A stretch of DNA of 64,000 nucleotides from Kineosporia aurantiaca JCM 3230. Its GTDB lineage: Bacteria > Actinomycetota > Actinomycetes > Actinomycetales > Kineosporiaceae. The notes under the pieces were generated by a model. It saw only the letters and a list, made by a program, of their open reading frames with translations, was not told the origin of the DNA and did no database searches. Position numbers and translations under genes: made by a program. Location of the stretch: the NCBI GenBank assembly GCA_000719025.1, contig JODP01000001.1:558001-622000 (forward strand), written 5' to 3'. Shown in pieces: positions 17,558-27,469 of this stretch (its first letter is position 1; each line of letters begins with the position of its first letter).

Positions 17558-18511
17558 ATGGCAGAACATTCGCAGAACGGATGGCCCGTCCTGTCGAGCA
17601 ACCGGCTCACCTGGTTCTCCGCAGCCGGGGGCCGGTTCGCCGCGGCCAATTCCGATGTCGCCGTCTTGGCGAAATACCTGATCGAGCGGTTCGCCGACGA
17701 AGTCGAGCCGATCGAAGGCAGGGTCCTGGACGACTGGTCGTGGGCCGCCCGGAACGTCCGTGGTTCGACGTCCGTGATCAGCAACCACGCCAGTGCGACC
17801 GCCTGGGACCTGAACGCCCTCAAGCATCCGCAGGGGGTCCGGGGCACCTTCACCCAGAGCAAGATCGCCAAGGTGCACAGCATCCTGGCCGGCATCACCG
17901 ACGGTAAGGGACACAAGGTCTTCCGTTGGGGCAACGACTACGTCAATTCGAAGATCGACTCGATGCACTTCGAGATCAACGTGTCGGCGTCGACGGTCCG
18001 GCTGGCCCGGACGGTGCTGCAGCGACGACTGGAGGACGAGGCAGACATGAAGTGGAACGACCAGGTGGCGCTGACCGCCGCCGACGCGAAGATCTGGGGG
18101 CCCAGCTGGAAGGCGGGCGACAAGGTCACCATCGGGCTGATGGTGCGCTACCCCACCCTGGCCCGGCGCACCGAGGCCGAGCTCAAGGCCTACGCGGCCG
18201 CCTCGGCCAAGCGCGACGCGGCCATGAAGGCCCAGCTGGACACCCTGATCGCCGCGGTCGGCGCGCTCGCCGCGGGCTCCTCGAGCGAGGTGTCGGCGGC
18301 CTTCAGCAACGGCATGGCGGCGCTGAAGACCGAGGTGGACAAGGTGAACGCCGAGGCGGACACCCTGGAGGGCTCGGGCGTGAGTGACGCGGACATCGAC
18401 GCCGATGTGAAGGAGACGCTCGCCGAGGCGGAGGCCGAGCGGGTGGCCGACGGCACGGAGACGGCTCAGCCGGTCGTCGACGTGGCCCAGACGGAGCGCG
18501 CGAACGCCTGA
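17558..18511 (+). CDS. M15-family peptidoglycan peptidase, endolysin-like
   Basis: A 317-residue protein with an N-terminal VanY/M15-like domain (about 1-150). The zinc ligands are visible: SNHASATAWDLN gives the first His and the Asp, and DSMHFEIN the second His, as in phage L-Ala-D-Glu or D-Ala-D-Ala peptidases. There is no signal peptide, which is unusual for a cellular VanY and typical of phage endolysins. Residues 190-300 are Ala/Glu-rich and probably helical, possibly coiled coil. A TAGACT -10-like hexamer (17543-17548) lies 9 nt before the ATG with no clear ribosome binding site, so translation may be nearly leaderless. It ends in a strong intrinsic terminator. It could be a captured phage lysin or a cytoplasmic-delivered wall enzyme; no other phage gene is nearby. 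Confidence 0.75.
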   Translation: MAEHSQNGWPVLSSNRLTWFSAAGGRFAAANSDVAVLAKYLIERFADEVEPIEGRVLDDWSWAARNVRGSTSVISNHASATAWDLNALKHPQGVRGTFTQSKIAKVHSILAGITDGKGHKVFRWGNDYVNSKIDSMHFEINVSASTVRLARTVLQRRLEDEADMKWNDQVALTAADAKIWGPSWKAGDKVTIGLMVRYPTLARRTEAELKAYAAASAKRDAAMKAQLDTLIAAVGALAAGSSSEVSAAFSNGMAALKTEVDKVNAEADTLEGSGVSDADIDADVKETLAEAEAERVADGTETAQPVVDVAQTERANA

Positions 18512-18529
18512 TCAGTTCCACGGCAGGTT

Positions 18530-18567
18530 GAGCCAGGGCGGCGGCGCCCTGGCTCGTCGTGTTTTGC
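18530..18567 (+). terminator. Intrinsic terminator after the M15 gene
   Basis: GAGCCAGGGCG (18530-18540) pairs perfectly with CGCCCTGGCTC (18545-18555) around a GCGG loop, followed by GTTTTG from 18561. This also argues that recC starts downstream of it. Confidence 0.88.
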
Positions 18568-18624
18568 CCCTCTCCGCGTGGCCCGGTCGGGGACCGCCCG
18601 GTGGGTGGGATAGAACTGGTGTCC

Positions 18625-18654
18625 ATGAAACCGGGTCGGCCTGCCTCGTGCTGA
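18625..18654 (+). other. Possible leaderless 9-codon leader peptide before recC
   Basis: An ATG at 18625 opens a 9-codon frame (MKPGRPASC) whose TGA (18652-18654) overlaps the recC GTG at 18648-18650. A TAGAAC -10-like hexamer at 18611-18616 would place the transcript start at about the A of this ATG. Translational coupling is therefore possible; no -35 is evident and the call is tentative. Confidence 0.25.
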
Positions 18655-21600
18655 CCGTCCATCGCTGTGCCGACGGCACGGGTCTGGCCAACGCCTTGGC
18701 CGGCGTGCTCGCCACGCCGCCGGAGGACCCGTTCGCGGTGGAACTGGTCGCGGTCCCGGCCAAGGGCGTCGAGCGCTGGCTCACCCAGCGTCTGGCTCAC
18801 GTTCTCGGCACCGGCGCCGCCCCCGTGGATGGCACTGGCACTGCACCTGACGGAGTGTGCGCGAACATCGACTTCCCGTCGGCCGCGGCGGTGCTGGACC
18901 AGGCTCTGGAAGCGGCCTCCGAGGAGATCGGGAAGTCGGTCAACGCCTGGGTCCCGGACCGGGCCCGTTGGCCCCTGGTCGAGGTGATCGACGGTTCGCT
19001 CGGCGACCCCTGGTGTGCCCCGCTGGCCCAGCACCTGCGTCCCTCCGGCACCACCGAGGACACCGGCCGTCGGCTGGCCGTGGCGACCCGCCTGGCCCGG
19101 CTGTTCGACGACTACGGCAATGCCCGCCCGGCCATGCTCACCGCCTGGGCCCAGGGGCGGGACGAGTTCGGTGACGGCCGCCGCCTGCACGACGACCTGC
19201 TCTGGCAGGCGGAACTGTGGCGGCGGCTGCGGGATCGGCTCGGGGTACCGGCCCCGGCCGAGCTGATCGACGCGGCCTGTGAGCGGCTGCGGGACCAGCC
19301 GGGGGTTTCTGCCCTGCCCGGCCGGATCTCGCTGTTCGGCGCGAGCCGGCTGTCGCCGGCCCGGGTGCGGGTGCTGACCGCCCTGGCCGAGCACCGGGAC
19401 GTCCACCTGTGGCTGCACCACCCCTCCCCCGCGCTCTGGGGCGTGACCAGCGTCCTCAATCCCGATGACCTGGCCCTGCGCCGCGACGACGACCCGACCC
19501 GGGCCCGGGTGCGCAACCCACTGCTCGCGTCCATGTCCCGCGACCTGCTGGAACTGCAGCAGACCCTGATCCGGCACAGCCCGGGCGCCGCGAACCTCGA
19601 GCACCCGGCCCCGGACCTGCCCGCCACCCTGCTCGGTCGGCTGAAGCAGGACCTGCGCGAGGGCGAGGTGAAAGACGTTGCCGAGCGCCCGGTTCTGCAT
19701 CCGGCCGACACCAGCATCCAGGTCCACGCCTGTTACGGCCGGGTGCGTCAGGTCGAGGTGCTGCGGGAGGTGATCGTCGGCCTACTCGCGGACGACCCGA
19801 CCCTGGAACCACGCGACATCCTCGTGATGTGCCCCGACGTGGACTCTTTCGCACCGCTGGTGGCCTCCGCGTTCGCCCTCGGCGACGATCCGGACGGGCA
19901 TCCGGCCGCGCGCCTGCGGGTCAAGGTGGCCGACCGTTCGCCCCGGCAGACCAACGCCCTGTTCGACGTGCTCGGGCTGCTGCTGGAGCTCGGCACCGCC
20001 CGGATCACCGCTCCTCAGGTGCTCGATCTGGCCGGGCGCGAAGCGGTCCGCCGGCGCTTCGGGTTCGATGACGACGATCTCGCCCGGCTGCGGGACTGGC
20101 TGGTGGGAGCCGGGATTCGCTGGGGCCTGGACGAGACGCACCGGCAGACCTGGCAGCTCTCCTCGATCCGGCAGGGCACCTGGCGGGCCGGGCTGGACCG
20201 GCTGCTGCTGGGCGTGGCGATCGAGGGCGACACCGGACAGCTCGGCGGCGTGATCGGGATGGACGACGTGGACAGCGCCGACATCGACCTGGCCGGGCGG
20301 CTGGCCGAGCTGGTCGACCGCCTTCAGGAGGCCCAGCGGCTGATGTCCGGCCGGCACCCGGTGGCGCACTGGCTGACCGGGCTGGAAGCGGCCGTGCTCG
20401 GGCTGGGGGGCACCGACCGGAATACCTCCTGGCAGGTCAACCAGCTGCGGTCCGAACTCTGGGACGTGGCCGAGGCGGCGGCCGGCAACGAGGCGCTGTG
20501 CAGCCTGGCCGACGTCCGCACGGTGCTCGCCGATCTGCTCGCGGGCCGGCCCACCCGCTCCTCGTTCCGCACCGGCACGCTGACCGTGTGCACGCTGGTG
20601 CCGATGCGCTCGGTGCCGCACCGGGTGGTCTGCCTGCTCGGTCTGGACGACGGCAGCTTCCCGCGCCGGGCCGATCCGGACGGCGACGACGTGCTCGCCC
20701 GCGATCCCTGGGTCGGTGAACGCGATCACCGCAGCGAGGACCGGCAGCTCTTCCTGGACGCGATCGGTGCGGCTCAGGAGAGGCTCGTCGTGACCTACTC
20801 CGGTGCGGACGACCGCACCGGAGCGCCGATCCCGCCCGCCGTGCCCCTGGGTGAACTGCTGGACGCTGTGGACCGCACCGCCTGGGTGGACAGCGGCCGG
20901 GTGCGCGACCGGATCACCGTGCGCCATCCGCTGCAGCCGTTCGACCCGAGGAACTTCACCGACGGCGCCCTGGGTCGCCCCGGGCCGTTCAGCTTCGACC
21001 GGCCGGCCCTGGACGGGGCCCGGGCGCTCACCCACGACCGGGTACCGCCGAGCCCCTTCCTGCCCGGCATCCTGCCGCCGGCCCCGCACACGCAGGACAT
21101 CGAGCTGGCCGACCTGCACCGTCTGCTCCAGCACCCGGCCCGGGGCTTCCTGCGCCAGCGGCTCCAGGTCGGCATGGCCCTGACCGACGAGGAACCGGAC
21201 GACGCCCTGCCCGTCCAGCTCGACGCCCTTCAGCAATGGAGCGTCGGCGATCGGCTTCTGCGAGAACGACTCTCCGGCCTCTCGCCGGCCGACTGCATCA
21301 CCTTGGAACAGCACCGCGGCCTGCTTCCGCCCGGCGAACTGGGCCGGGCGTTGCTGGCTCAGGTGGGCCGCCGGGTCGAGGACGTCCTGCGGGCGTCCAC
21401 CCTTGAACGGTCGGCGGCGGCCGACTCGCGCGACGTCGACGTCAAGCTGCCCGACGGATCCCGGCTGACCGGGACGGTGGGCGGGGTGCGGGACAAGACC
21501 GTGCTCGCTCTCTCCTACTCGCGCCTGGCCCCCAAGCACCGGCTGACGGCCTGGATCGACCTGCTCGCCCTGACCGCGACCGAGCCGGCCGGGCGCTGGT

Positions 21601-22052
21601 CGGCGGTCACCGTCGGGCGGGGCCGAAGTGGCGCGGCCCGCAGCGTGTTCGACCCGATCGACCCCGCTCTGGCCCCGGCGGCGCTGACCGAACTGGTCGG
21701 GCTCTACCGGTCCGGCCTGGACAGCCCGCTGCCGTTGCCGATGAAGACCGCGGCCGCCTACGCCGAGCGCCGGTTCCGGGGCGCGCGGCCCAAGGCCTCC
21801 GAGATCGAGGCGGTCAAGCTCTGGCTCGACCGGCACGACGACCGGTTCGGTTTCATGGCCGGCGAGCAGTCCGAGGCCGAGCATCAGCTGATCTACGGTG
21901 AGAATGCCACCCTGGAGGTACTTCTCAGCGCCGAGCCGACCGCTCAGGAGCAGGGTGAGGGCTGGATCATGGACGAGCCGAGCCGGTTCGGCCGGCTCAG
22001 CCGCCGGCTCTGGGACCGGGCGCTGACCGCCGAACGTCTGGAGGGGCGATGA
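18648..22052 (+). CDS. recC: Exodeoxyribonuclease V subunit gamma
   Basis: A 1134-residue RecC homologue, the Chi-scanning, helicase-like but enzymatically inert subunit of RecBCD, which processes double-strand breaks. It begins TVHRCADGTGLANALAGVLA, the usual RecC start, and keeps the family stretches VPAKGVERWLTQRLAH, ISLFGASRLSPARVRVLTALAEHRDVHLWLHHPSP, LPMRSVPHRVVCLLGLDDGSFPR and a C-terminal PD-(D/E)XK-like fold. The frame stays open to 18528 but that extension crosses the M15 terminator, so GTG 18648 is preferred. It is the first gene of a recC-recB-recD operon: its stop overlaps the recB start by 4 bp (ATGA). Confidence 0.93.
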   Translation: MLTVHRCADGTGLANALAGVLATPPEDPFAVELVAVPAKGVERWLTQRLAHVLGTGAAPVDGTGTAPDGVCANIDFPSAAAVLDQALEAASEEIGKSVNAWVPDRARWPLVEVIDGSLGDPWCAPLAQHLRPSGTTEDTGRRLAVATRLARLFDDYGNARPAMLTAWAQGRDEFGDGRRLHDDLLWQAELWRRLRDRLGVPAPAELIDAACERLRDQPGVSALPGRISLFGASRLSPARVRVLTALAEHRDVHLWLHHPSPALWGVTSVLNPDDLALRRDDDPTRARVRNPLLASMSRDLLELQQTLIRHSPGAANLEHPAPDLPATLLGRLKQDLREGEVKDVAERPVLHPADTSIQVHACYGRVRQVEVLREVIVGLLADDPTLEPRDILVMCPDVDSFAPLVASAFALGDDPDGHPAARLRVKVADRSPRQTNALFDVLGLLLELGTARITAPQVLDLAGREAVRRRFGFDDDDLARLRDWLVGAGIRWGLDETHRQTWQLSSIRQGTWRAGLDRLLLGVAIEGDTGQLGGVIGMDDVDSADIDLAGRLAELVDRLQEAQRLMSGRHPVAHWLTGLEAAVLGLGGTDRNTSWQVNQLRSELWDVAEAAAGNEALCSLADVRTVLADLLAGRPTRSSFRTGTLTVCTLVPMRSVPHRVVCLLGLDDGSFPRRADPDGDDVLARDPWVGERDHRSEDRQLFLDAIGAAQERLVVTYSGADDRTGAPIPPAVPLGELLDAVDRTAWVDSGRVRDRITVRHPLQPFDPRNFTDGALGRPGPFSFDRPALDGARALTHDRVPPSPFLPGILPPAPHTQDIELADLHRLLQHPARGFLRQRLQVGMALTDEEPDDALPVQLDALQQWSVGDRLLRERLSGLSPADCITLEQHRGLLPPGELGRALLAQVGRRVEDVLRASTLERSAAADSRDVDVKLPDGSRLTGTVGGVRDKTVLALSYSRLAPKHRLTAWIDLLALTATEPAGRWSAVTVGRGRSGAARSVFDPIDPALAPAALTELVGLYRSGLDSPLPLPMKTAAAYAERRFRGARPKASEIEAVKLWLDRHDDRFGFMAGEQSEAEHQLIYGENATLEVLLSAEPTAQEQGEGWIMDEPSRFGRLSRRLWDRALTAERLEGR

Positions 22053-25000
22053 TCCCGGGCCAGCAGACCCTGCGCCGGCAGACGCCGTTCGACCTGTACG
22101 GCGACCTGCCGCGCGACTCCACCACGATGCTCGAGGCCAGCGCCGGCACCGGGAAGACCTTCACGATCGCCGCCCTGGTCACCCGGTACCTGGCCGAGGG
22201 CCTGGCCGAGAACATGAACGAGCTGCTGGTGGTCAGCTTCAGCCGGGAGTCCACCCGGGAGCTGCGCGAGCGGGTGCGGGAGCGGCTGGTCAGCGCGCGG
22301 GACGGGCTGGCGCTGGCCGATCCGGCGATGATCGATCCGGACGACCGGGTGCTGGTGCACCTGGCCGCCACCGTGGACGAAGCCCAGCGCAGCCGCCGCC
22401 GGGAGCGCCTGGAGCGGGCCCTGGCCTCGTTCGACGCGGCCACCGTGACCACCATCCACGGCTTCTGCCAGCAGGTGCTGACCACCCTGGGCACACACGG
22501 CGACCACGACCCGAACACCGTGCTGCTGGAGGACATCGCCGATCTGGTGCGGGAGGTGGCCGACGACCTGTACCTGCGCAAGTGGGGATTCCCCGGCGCC
22601 CCGGCCCCGGATCTCGGCCAGGCCGAGTTCCACCAGCTGGCCCTGGACGCAGTGGCCGAGATGGGCGAGCTGGTCCCGACTCCGGCGATCAGCGGCCTGC
22701 CCGGACTGCGGGCGCGGATCGCCCAGGCGGTGCGCGGCGAGGTGGACCGGCGCAAACGGCGGCTGGGCGTGTTCGGCTACGACGACATGCTGACCCGGCT
22801 CGCGAGCACCCTGAGCGACCCGCAGACCGGTCCGGCCGCCTGCGAAAGACTGCGATCACGCTATCGATTCGTCTTGGTGGACGAGTTCCAGGACACCGAT
22901 CCGGTGCAGTGGGACATCATCCGACGGCCGTTCCACGGGCACTCCACGCTGGTCCTGATCGGCGACCCGAAGCAGGCGATCTACGGTTTCCGGGGCGCCG
23001 ACGTACACGCCTACCTCAACGCCTTCGAGACCGCCGAGACCGTCCGGACGCTGCCGCGGAGCTTCCGCAGTGATGCCGGGCTGCTGCGCGGGCTGGACGC
23101 GGTGTTCCGGGGGGCCGCCCTGGGCGATGAGCGGATCCGGGTCCAGCCGGTCGAGGCCCAGCACACCGGCCGCATGGTCAGCGTGGCCGGCACCGAGGCC
23201 GCGCTGCGGCTGCGCCTGCTCAGCCGGGACGAACTGCCGCAGACCGACGGTGGTCTGGCCAAGTCGCCGCAGGCGCGCGCGGCCGTGCTCGCCGATCTGG
23301 TGGCCGAAGTGGTGCGCCTGCTCTCCGGTGACGGCCGGCTCCGGCCCCGGGACGGTTCGCCCGAGCGGGCGCTGCGCCCCGGCGACCTGGCCGTGCTGGT
23401 GCGCTCCAACAGCCAGGCCCAGCAGGTGAACTCGGCCCTGGCCGCGGTCGGGGTGCCGGTCGTGGTGACCGGGCGGGCCAGCGTCTTCGCGACTCCGGCG
23501 GCGGCCGAGTGGCGGCTTCTGCTGGAGGCGATGGAGCAGCCGCACCGCACCACCCGCGTCCGCCGTCTGGCCCTGAGCTGCTTCTACGGCAAGAACGCGG
23601 AGGATCTGGACGCGCACGGGGAGGCGATCGACGAGGACCTGGCCCTGATGCTGCGGGACTGGGGCCGGGTGCTGGCCGAGTCCGGCGTCGGGGCCCTGTT
23701 CGAGACCGTCGCCCTGCACACCCGGCTGCAACCCCGGATCCTGCGGATGCCGGGCGGGGAGCGGCTGCTGACCGACCTCCGGCACGTGGCCCAGAACCTG
23801 CAGGAGGCCTCGGACACCGGCGGGCTGGGCCTGACCGGCCTGCTGCTCTGGCTGCGGCACCGGCAGGAGGAGGCGGCGACCAGCGAAGGTGCTCTGGAGC
23901 GCAGCCGCCGCCTGGAGTCGGACGCCGCCGCGGTGCAGGTGATGACCGTACACACCAGCAAGGGCCTGGAATTCCCGGTGGTGATGGTGCCGTTCGCCTG
24001 GAACCAGCGGGCGCCCAAGGAGAAGGAGATCTCCACCGTCACCTTCCACGACGGCGACCGGCGCCTGCGCGACGTCGGCGGGCCGGGCTGGCCGCAGTGG
24101 GGCGATCACCTGGCGACCAGCCTGCAGGAAGAGGCGGACGACGAGTTGCGCCTGACCTACGTGGCCCTGACCCGGGCACAGTCGCACCTGGTGCTGTGGT
24201 GGGCGCCGACGTTCAACACCCAGCTCGCCCCTCTGCACCGGATTCTGTTCAACCCGGATCCGGAACAGCCCGCCCCCCGGCGCATTCAGGTTCCTTCCGA
24301 CCCCGGCGCGCTGGCCGATCTGGAGCGTCTGGCCGCGCGCAGTCAGGGTGGCCTGGGCATCGAGATCGTTCACGCCCGACCGCCGCGAAAGTGGGAACAG
24401 CCCGTACCGCCGGTGGTTCCGCTCTCCGTCGCGAGCCTGGACCGGGAACTCGACCTGGACTGGCGCCGCACCTCCTACAGCGCCCTGACCGCGGCCGCGC
24501 ACGATCAGGGCACCGGCCCGGTCAGTGAGCCGGAGATCTCGATGAAGGACGACGAGGGTCCCGACGATCTGGCCCTCACCACCGGGGGCGAACAGGACGA
24601 GGCCCTGCGCGCGATTGCGTCCGCCTGGAACGATCTTCCGGCCGGAGCGCGTTTCGGCACGCTGGTTCACGAGGTCCTGGAACTGGCGGCCGACGCGGGG
24701 GACGAGGACGAGTTGCGCACCACGGTGGCAGCCCGGGTGGCCCGCTCCGGCCCTGCGGTGGACGTGGAAACCCTGGTCCAGGCGCTGATTCCGGCCGTTT
24801 CCACGCCACTCGCCCTGGAAGGTCTTACTCTGCGCGGGATCGCGGCCAAGGACCGGCTCTCCGAGATGACCTTCGAGCTGCCCCTGGCCGGGGGCGACGA
24901 TCCGGTGGCCCACCAGGTGCTGCTGTCCGACCTGGTCCCGCTGTGGCGCCGGTACTGCCCGGCGCCCGACCCGCTGGCCGGCTACGCCGAGGCTCTGGAG

Positions 25001-25420
25001 GACCTGGAGGCCGTCCCGCTGCGCGGGTACCTGACCGGCAGCATCGACGCGGTGCTGCGAGTACCCGGCGAGACTCCGAAGTACGTGGTGGTGGACTACA
25101 AGACCAACCGATTGGGGACGCTGGAGGAGACGGTGACGGCGTGGCACTACCGGCCCGAGTCGATGGCCGAGGCGATGATCGCCGCGCACTATCCGCTCCA
25201 GGCCCTGCTCTACGCCGTTGCCCTGCACCGGTTCCTGCGCTGGCGGCAGCCCGGCTACGACCCGGCCCGGCACCTCGGCGGGATCCGGTACCTGTTCCTG
25301 CGCGGCATGTCCGGGCCGGGGGTGTTCAGCGCCGACGGCACCCCGCCGGGCGTCTTCGCCTGGCAGCCTCCGACCGGGCTGATCACCGCGACCTCCGACC
25401 TGCTGGCGGGGCAGCCGTGA
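22049..25420 (+). CDS. recB: Exodeoxyribonuclease V subunit beta
   Basis: A 1123-residue UvrD-like 3'-5' helicase fused to a nuclease, the catalytic core of RecBCD. Walker A is in EASAGTGKTFTIAALVTRYL (about residue 29), motif II in VDEFQDTDPVQW, motif III in GDPKQAIYGFRGADVHAYL, and later helicase motifs around VQVMTVHTSKGLEFPVV and RLTYVALTRAQ. The C-terminal nuclease has a complete active site: His in GTLVHEVLE, Asp in TGSIDAVLR and the D-x-K pair in VVVDYKTNR. All motifs look intact. It overlaps recC and recD by 4 bp on either side, so the three subunits are translationally coupled. Confidence 0.95.
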   Translation: MIPGQQTLRRQTPFDLYGDLPRDSTTMLEASAGTGKTFTIAALVTRYLAEGLAENMNELLVVSFSRESTRELRERVRERLVSARDGLALADPAMIDPDDRVLVHLAATVDEAQRSRRRERLERALASFDAATVTTIHGFCQQVLTTLGTHGDHDPNTVLLEDIADLVREVADDLYLRKWGFPGAPAPDLGQAEFHQLALDAVAEMGELVPTPAISGLPGLRARIAQAVRGEVDRRKRRLGVFGYDDMLTRLASTLSDPQTGPAACERLRSRYRFVLVDEFQDTDPVQWDIIRRPFHGHSTLVLIGDPKQAIYGFRGADVHAYLNAFETAETVRTLPRSFRSDAGLLRGLDAVFRGAALGDERIRVQPVEAQHTGRMVSVAGTEAALRLRLLSRDELPQTDGGLAKSPQARAAVLADLVAEVVRLLSGDGRLRPRDGSPERALRPGDLAVLVRSNSQAQQVNSALAAVGVPVVVTGRASVFATPAAAEWRLLLEAMEQPHRTTRVRRLALSCFYGKNAEDLDAHGEAIDEDLALMLRDWGRVLAESGVGALFETVALHTRLQPRILRMPGGERLLTDLRHVAQNLQEASDTGGLGLTGLLLWLRHRQEEAATSEGALERSRRLESDAAAVQVMTVHTSKGLEFPVVMVPFAWNQRAPKEKEISTVTFHDGDRRLRDVGGPGWPQWGDHLATSLQEEADDELRLTYVALTRAQSHLVLWWAPTFNTQLAPLHRILFNPDPEQPAPRRIQVPSDPGALADLERLAARSQGGLGIEIVHARPPRKWEQPVPPVVPLSVASLDRELDLDWRRTSYSALTAAAHDQGTGPVSEPEISMKDDEGPDDLALTTGGEQDEALRAIASAWNDLPAGARFGTLVHEVLELAADAGDEDELRTTVAARVARSGPAVDVETLVQALIPAVSTPLALEGLTLRGIAAKDRLSEMTFELPLAGGDDPVAHQVLLSDLVPLWRRYCPAPDPLAGYAEALEDLEAVPLRGYLTGSIDAVLRVPGETPKYVVVDYKTNRLGTLEETVTAWHYRPESMAEAMIAAHYPLQALLYAVALHRFLRWRQPGYDPARHLGGIRYLFLRGMSGPGVFSADGTPPGVFAWQPPTGLITATSDLLAGQP

Positions 25421-27312
25421 AGAGCCGGCCGGACGAGGCCGGCCACCCTCACCAGATCGCCGCCACCGCGACCGGGCTGCTCGCCGAGTTCAATCGGGCC
25501 GGCCTGCTGACCGCCGCCGACGTGCACGTGGCCCGGCGGATCGGGGCCCTGGGCGGCGAACTCGACGAGGCCGTGCAGCTCGCGGTCGCCCTGGTGGTCC
25601 GCTCGGTCCGGCACGGTTCGGTGGTACTGGACCTGGCCACCGCGGCCGAGACGATCAGTGTGGACGACGAGGAGGAGGACGCCGAGGCGGCCGAACCCAC
25701 CGTGCTCACCTGGCCGGAGCCGGGTGAGTGGGCCAAGCGGTGCGCCGCCAGCGCCCTGGTCAACGGACCGCTGCGGATGACCGGGAGCCGGCTGTGGCTC
25801 GCCCGGTACTGGGAACAGGAACAGGCGGTGGCGGCCGAGTTGCTGCTGCGCGCCGCCTCCCGCCCGGACGATCTGGACGAGACCGTGCTGTCGGCCGGCC
25901 TGAACCGGCTCTTCCCCGAAACCCAGTACGCCGACCAGCAACTGGCGGCCGCGGTCTGCGCGCTGTCCCGGGTCAGCGTGCTGGCCGGCGGTCCGGGCAC
26001 CGGCAAGACCACGACCGTGTCCCGCCTGCTCGCCCTGCTGCGCGAGCAGCACCCCGAGTACCGCATCGCCCTGGCCGCCCCCACCGGCAAGGCGGCGGCC
26101 CGGCTGCACGAGGCCGTCCGCTCGTCCACCGCCGACCTACCTGTCGAGGACCAGTCCCGGCTGGACGAGGAGCCCACCGCGACCACGCTGCACCGGTTGC
26201 TGGGATGGCGGCCGGACGCCCGCAGCCGGTTCCGCCACGACCGGAACAACCGGCTGCCGTTCGAGGTGGTGATCGTGGACGAGAGCTCGATGGTCTCGCT
26301 CACCCTGATGGCCCGGCTGCTCGAGGCCCTGCGGCCGGCGACCCGGCTGATCCTGATCGGCGACCCGGACCAGCTGGCCTCGGTCGAGGCCGGTGCCGTG
26401 CTCGGCGACCTGGTCGACCGCACCCGGCTGAACCACCGCACCGAGGACTTCGCCGCCGCCCTGGCCCGGGTGGTTCCGGCCGGGGCGACCTCGACCACCG
26501 CCGGCGACACGCCCACCGCCCGGTTCCGCAACGGGGTCAGCACCCTGCTGGCGACCCGGAGGTTCGCCGCCGGGGGCGACATCGCCGCCCTGGCCGCCGC
26601 GATCCGGGACGGAGAGGCCGACCGGGCCCTGAGCGTCCTTCATTCCGGCTCTTCGGCAGTGGATTTCATCGAGCTGGCGGACGACGAGCGGCCGACCCCG
26701 GCTCAGCTGGAACCGGTGCGGTCCCAGATCCGCAGCAGCGCGGCCCAGGTGATGGCGGCGGCCGCGGCCGGCGACCGGGTGGCCGCCCTGGCCGGTCTGG
26801 AGCAGCACCGCCTGCTCTGCACCCACCGCCGGGGCCCCCGCGGCGTGCAGGTGTGGAGCGATCTGAGCGCGGGCTGGATCTTCGAGGACCACCCGGTGGT
26901 GCCCCGCAGCGACGGCCGCTACGCCGGGGAGCCGCTGCTGGTGACCACCAACGACTACGAATCCGGGCTCTACAACGGCGATACCGGGGTGGTCGTGGCG
27001 ACCGGCGACGGCGCCCTGATCTCGGTCTTCGGCCGGGGCGGCGACCCGATCCCGGTGCCGCTGGCCCGGCTCGGCGCGGTTCGCCCGCTCTACGCGATGA
27101 CCGTGCACCGCAGCCAGGGCAGCCAGTTCGACCGGGTCAGCGTGCTGCTGCCGGCCGCCTCGTCCTCACTGTGCACCCGAGAGACGCTTTACACCGCAGT
27201 TACCCGGGCCCGACAGCACGTTCGGGTGATCGGGTCCTCCGACGCGCTGCGCACGGCGATTCTGCGCCCGGCCGCCCGGGCCACCGGCCTGCGCCAGCGA
27301 CTGCTGGGCTGA
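25417..27312 (+). CDS. recD: Exodeoxyribonuclease V subunit alpha
   Basis: A 631-residue superfamily 1B 5'-3' helicase. Walker A is in LAGGPGTGKTTTVSRLLALL, Walker B in VVIVDESSMVS, motif III in LILIGDPDQLASVEAG, and the C-terminal motif in YAMTVHRSQGSQFDRVSVLLP with ETLYTAVTRAR. The N-terminal region includes an acidic insert (DDEEEDAEAAE). GTG 25417 overlaps the recB stop (GTGA). The frame remains open much farther upstream inside recB, but that part is antisense-like shadow and is not used. It ends the recCBD operon. Confidence 0.94.
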   Translation: MKSRPDEAGHPHQIAATATGLLAEFNRAGLLTAADVHVARRIGALGGELDEAVQLAVALVVRSVRHGSVVLDLATAAETISVDDEEEDAEAAEPTVLTWPEPGEWAKRCAASALVNGPLRMTGSRLWLARYWEQEQAVAAELLLRAASRPDDLDETVLSAGLNRLFPETQYADQQLAAAVCALSRVSVLAGGPGTGKTTTVSRLLALLREQHPEYRIALAAPTGKAAARLHEAVRSSTADLPVEDQSRLDEEPTATTLHRLLGWRPDARSRFRHDRNNRLPFEVVIVDESSMVSLTLMARLLEALRPATRLILIGDPDQLASVEAGAVLGDLVDRTRLNHRTEDFAAALARVVPAGATSTTAGDTPTARFRNGVSTLLATRRFAAGGDIAALAAAIRDGEADRALSVLHSGSSAVDFIELADDERPTPAQLEPVRSQIRSSAAQVMAAAAAGDRVAALAGLEQHRLLCTHRRGPRGVQVWSDLSAGWIFEDHPVVPRSDGRYAGEPLLVTTNDYESGLYNGDTGVVVATGDGALISVFGRGGDPIPVPLARLGAVRPLYAMTVHRSQGSQFDRVSVLLPAASSSLCTRETLYTAVTRARQHVRVIGSSDALRTAILRPAARATGLRQRLLG

Positions 27313-27420
27313 CCTGCGACAACACGCAGGGTTGCATTAACACATGTCAGAGTAATTGCCCAGAGGGGCAGCACGAGTGCTCGGTCACAGCTTGATCAAC
27401 TGTCGCATCACATGATGCAC

Positions 27421-27444
27421 GTTTACCGTGAAGTACATGTAAAC
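27421..27444. promoter_or_regulatory. Inverted repeat upstream of the small Cys/His protein
   Basis: GTTTAC (27421-27426) and GTAAAC (27439-27444) form a dyad with a 12-nt spacer, 26 bp before the start codon at 27470. This spacing fits an operator or protein-binding site near the transcription start. No binding protein is suggested. Confidence 0.35.
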
Positions 27445-27469
27445 GGCACCGGGATTTCGGGAGCTCGCC

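Noticed and set aside
18528..18647. Upstream extension of the recC frame
   Set aside because: It runs through the perfect terminator of the M15 gene, and the RecC family start is at TVHRCADG.
24943..25416. Upstream extension of the recD frame inside recB
   Set aside because: It reads an off-frame part of recB; GTG 25417 overlaps the recB stop as expected for the operon.
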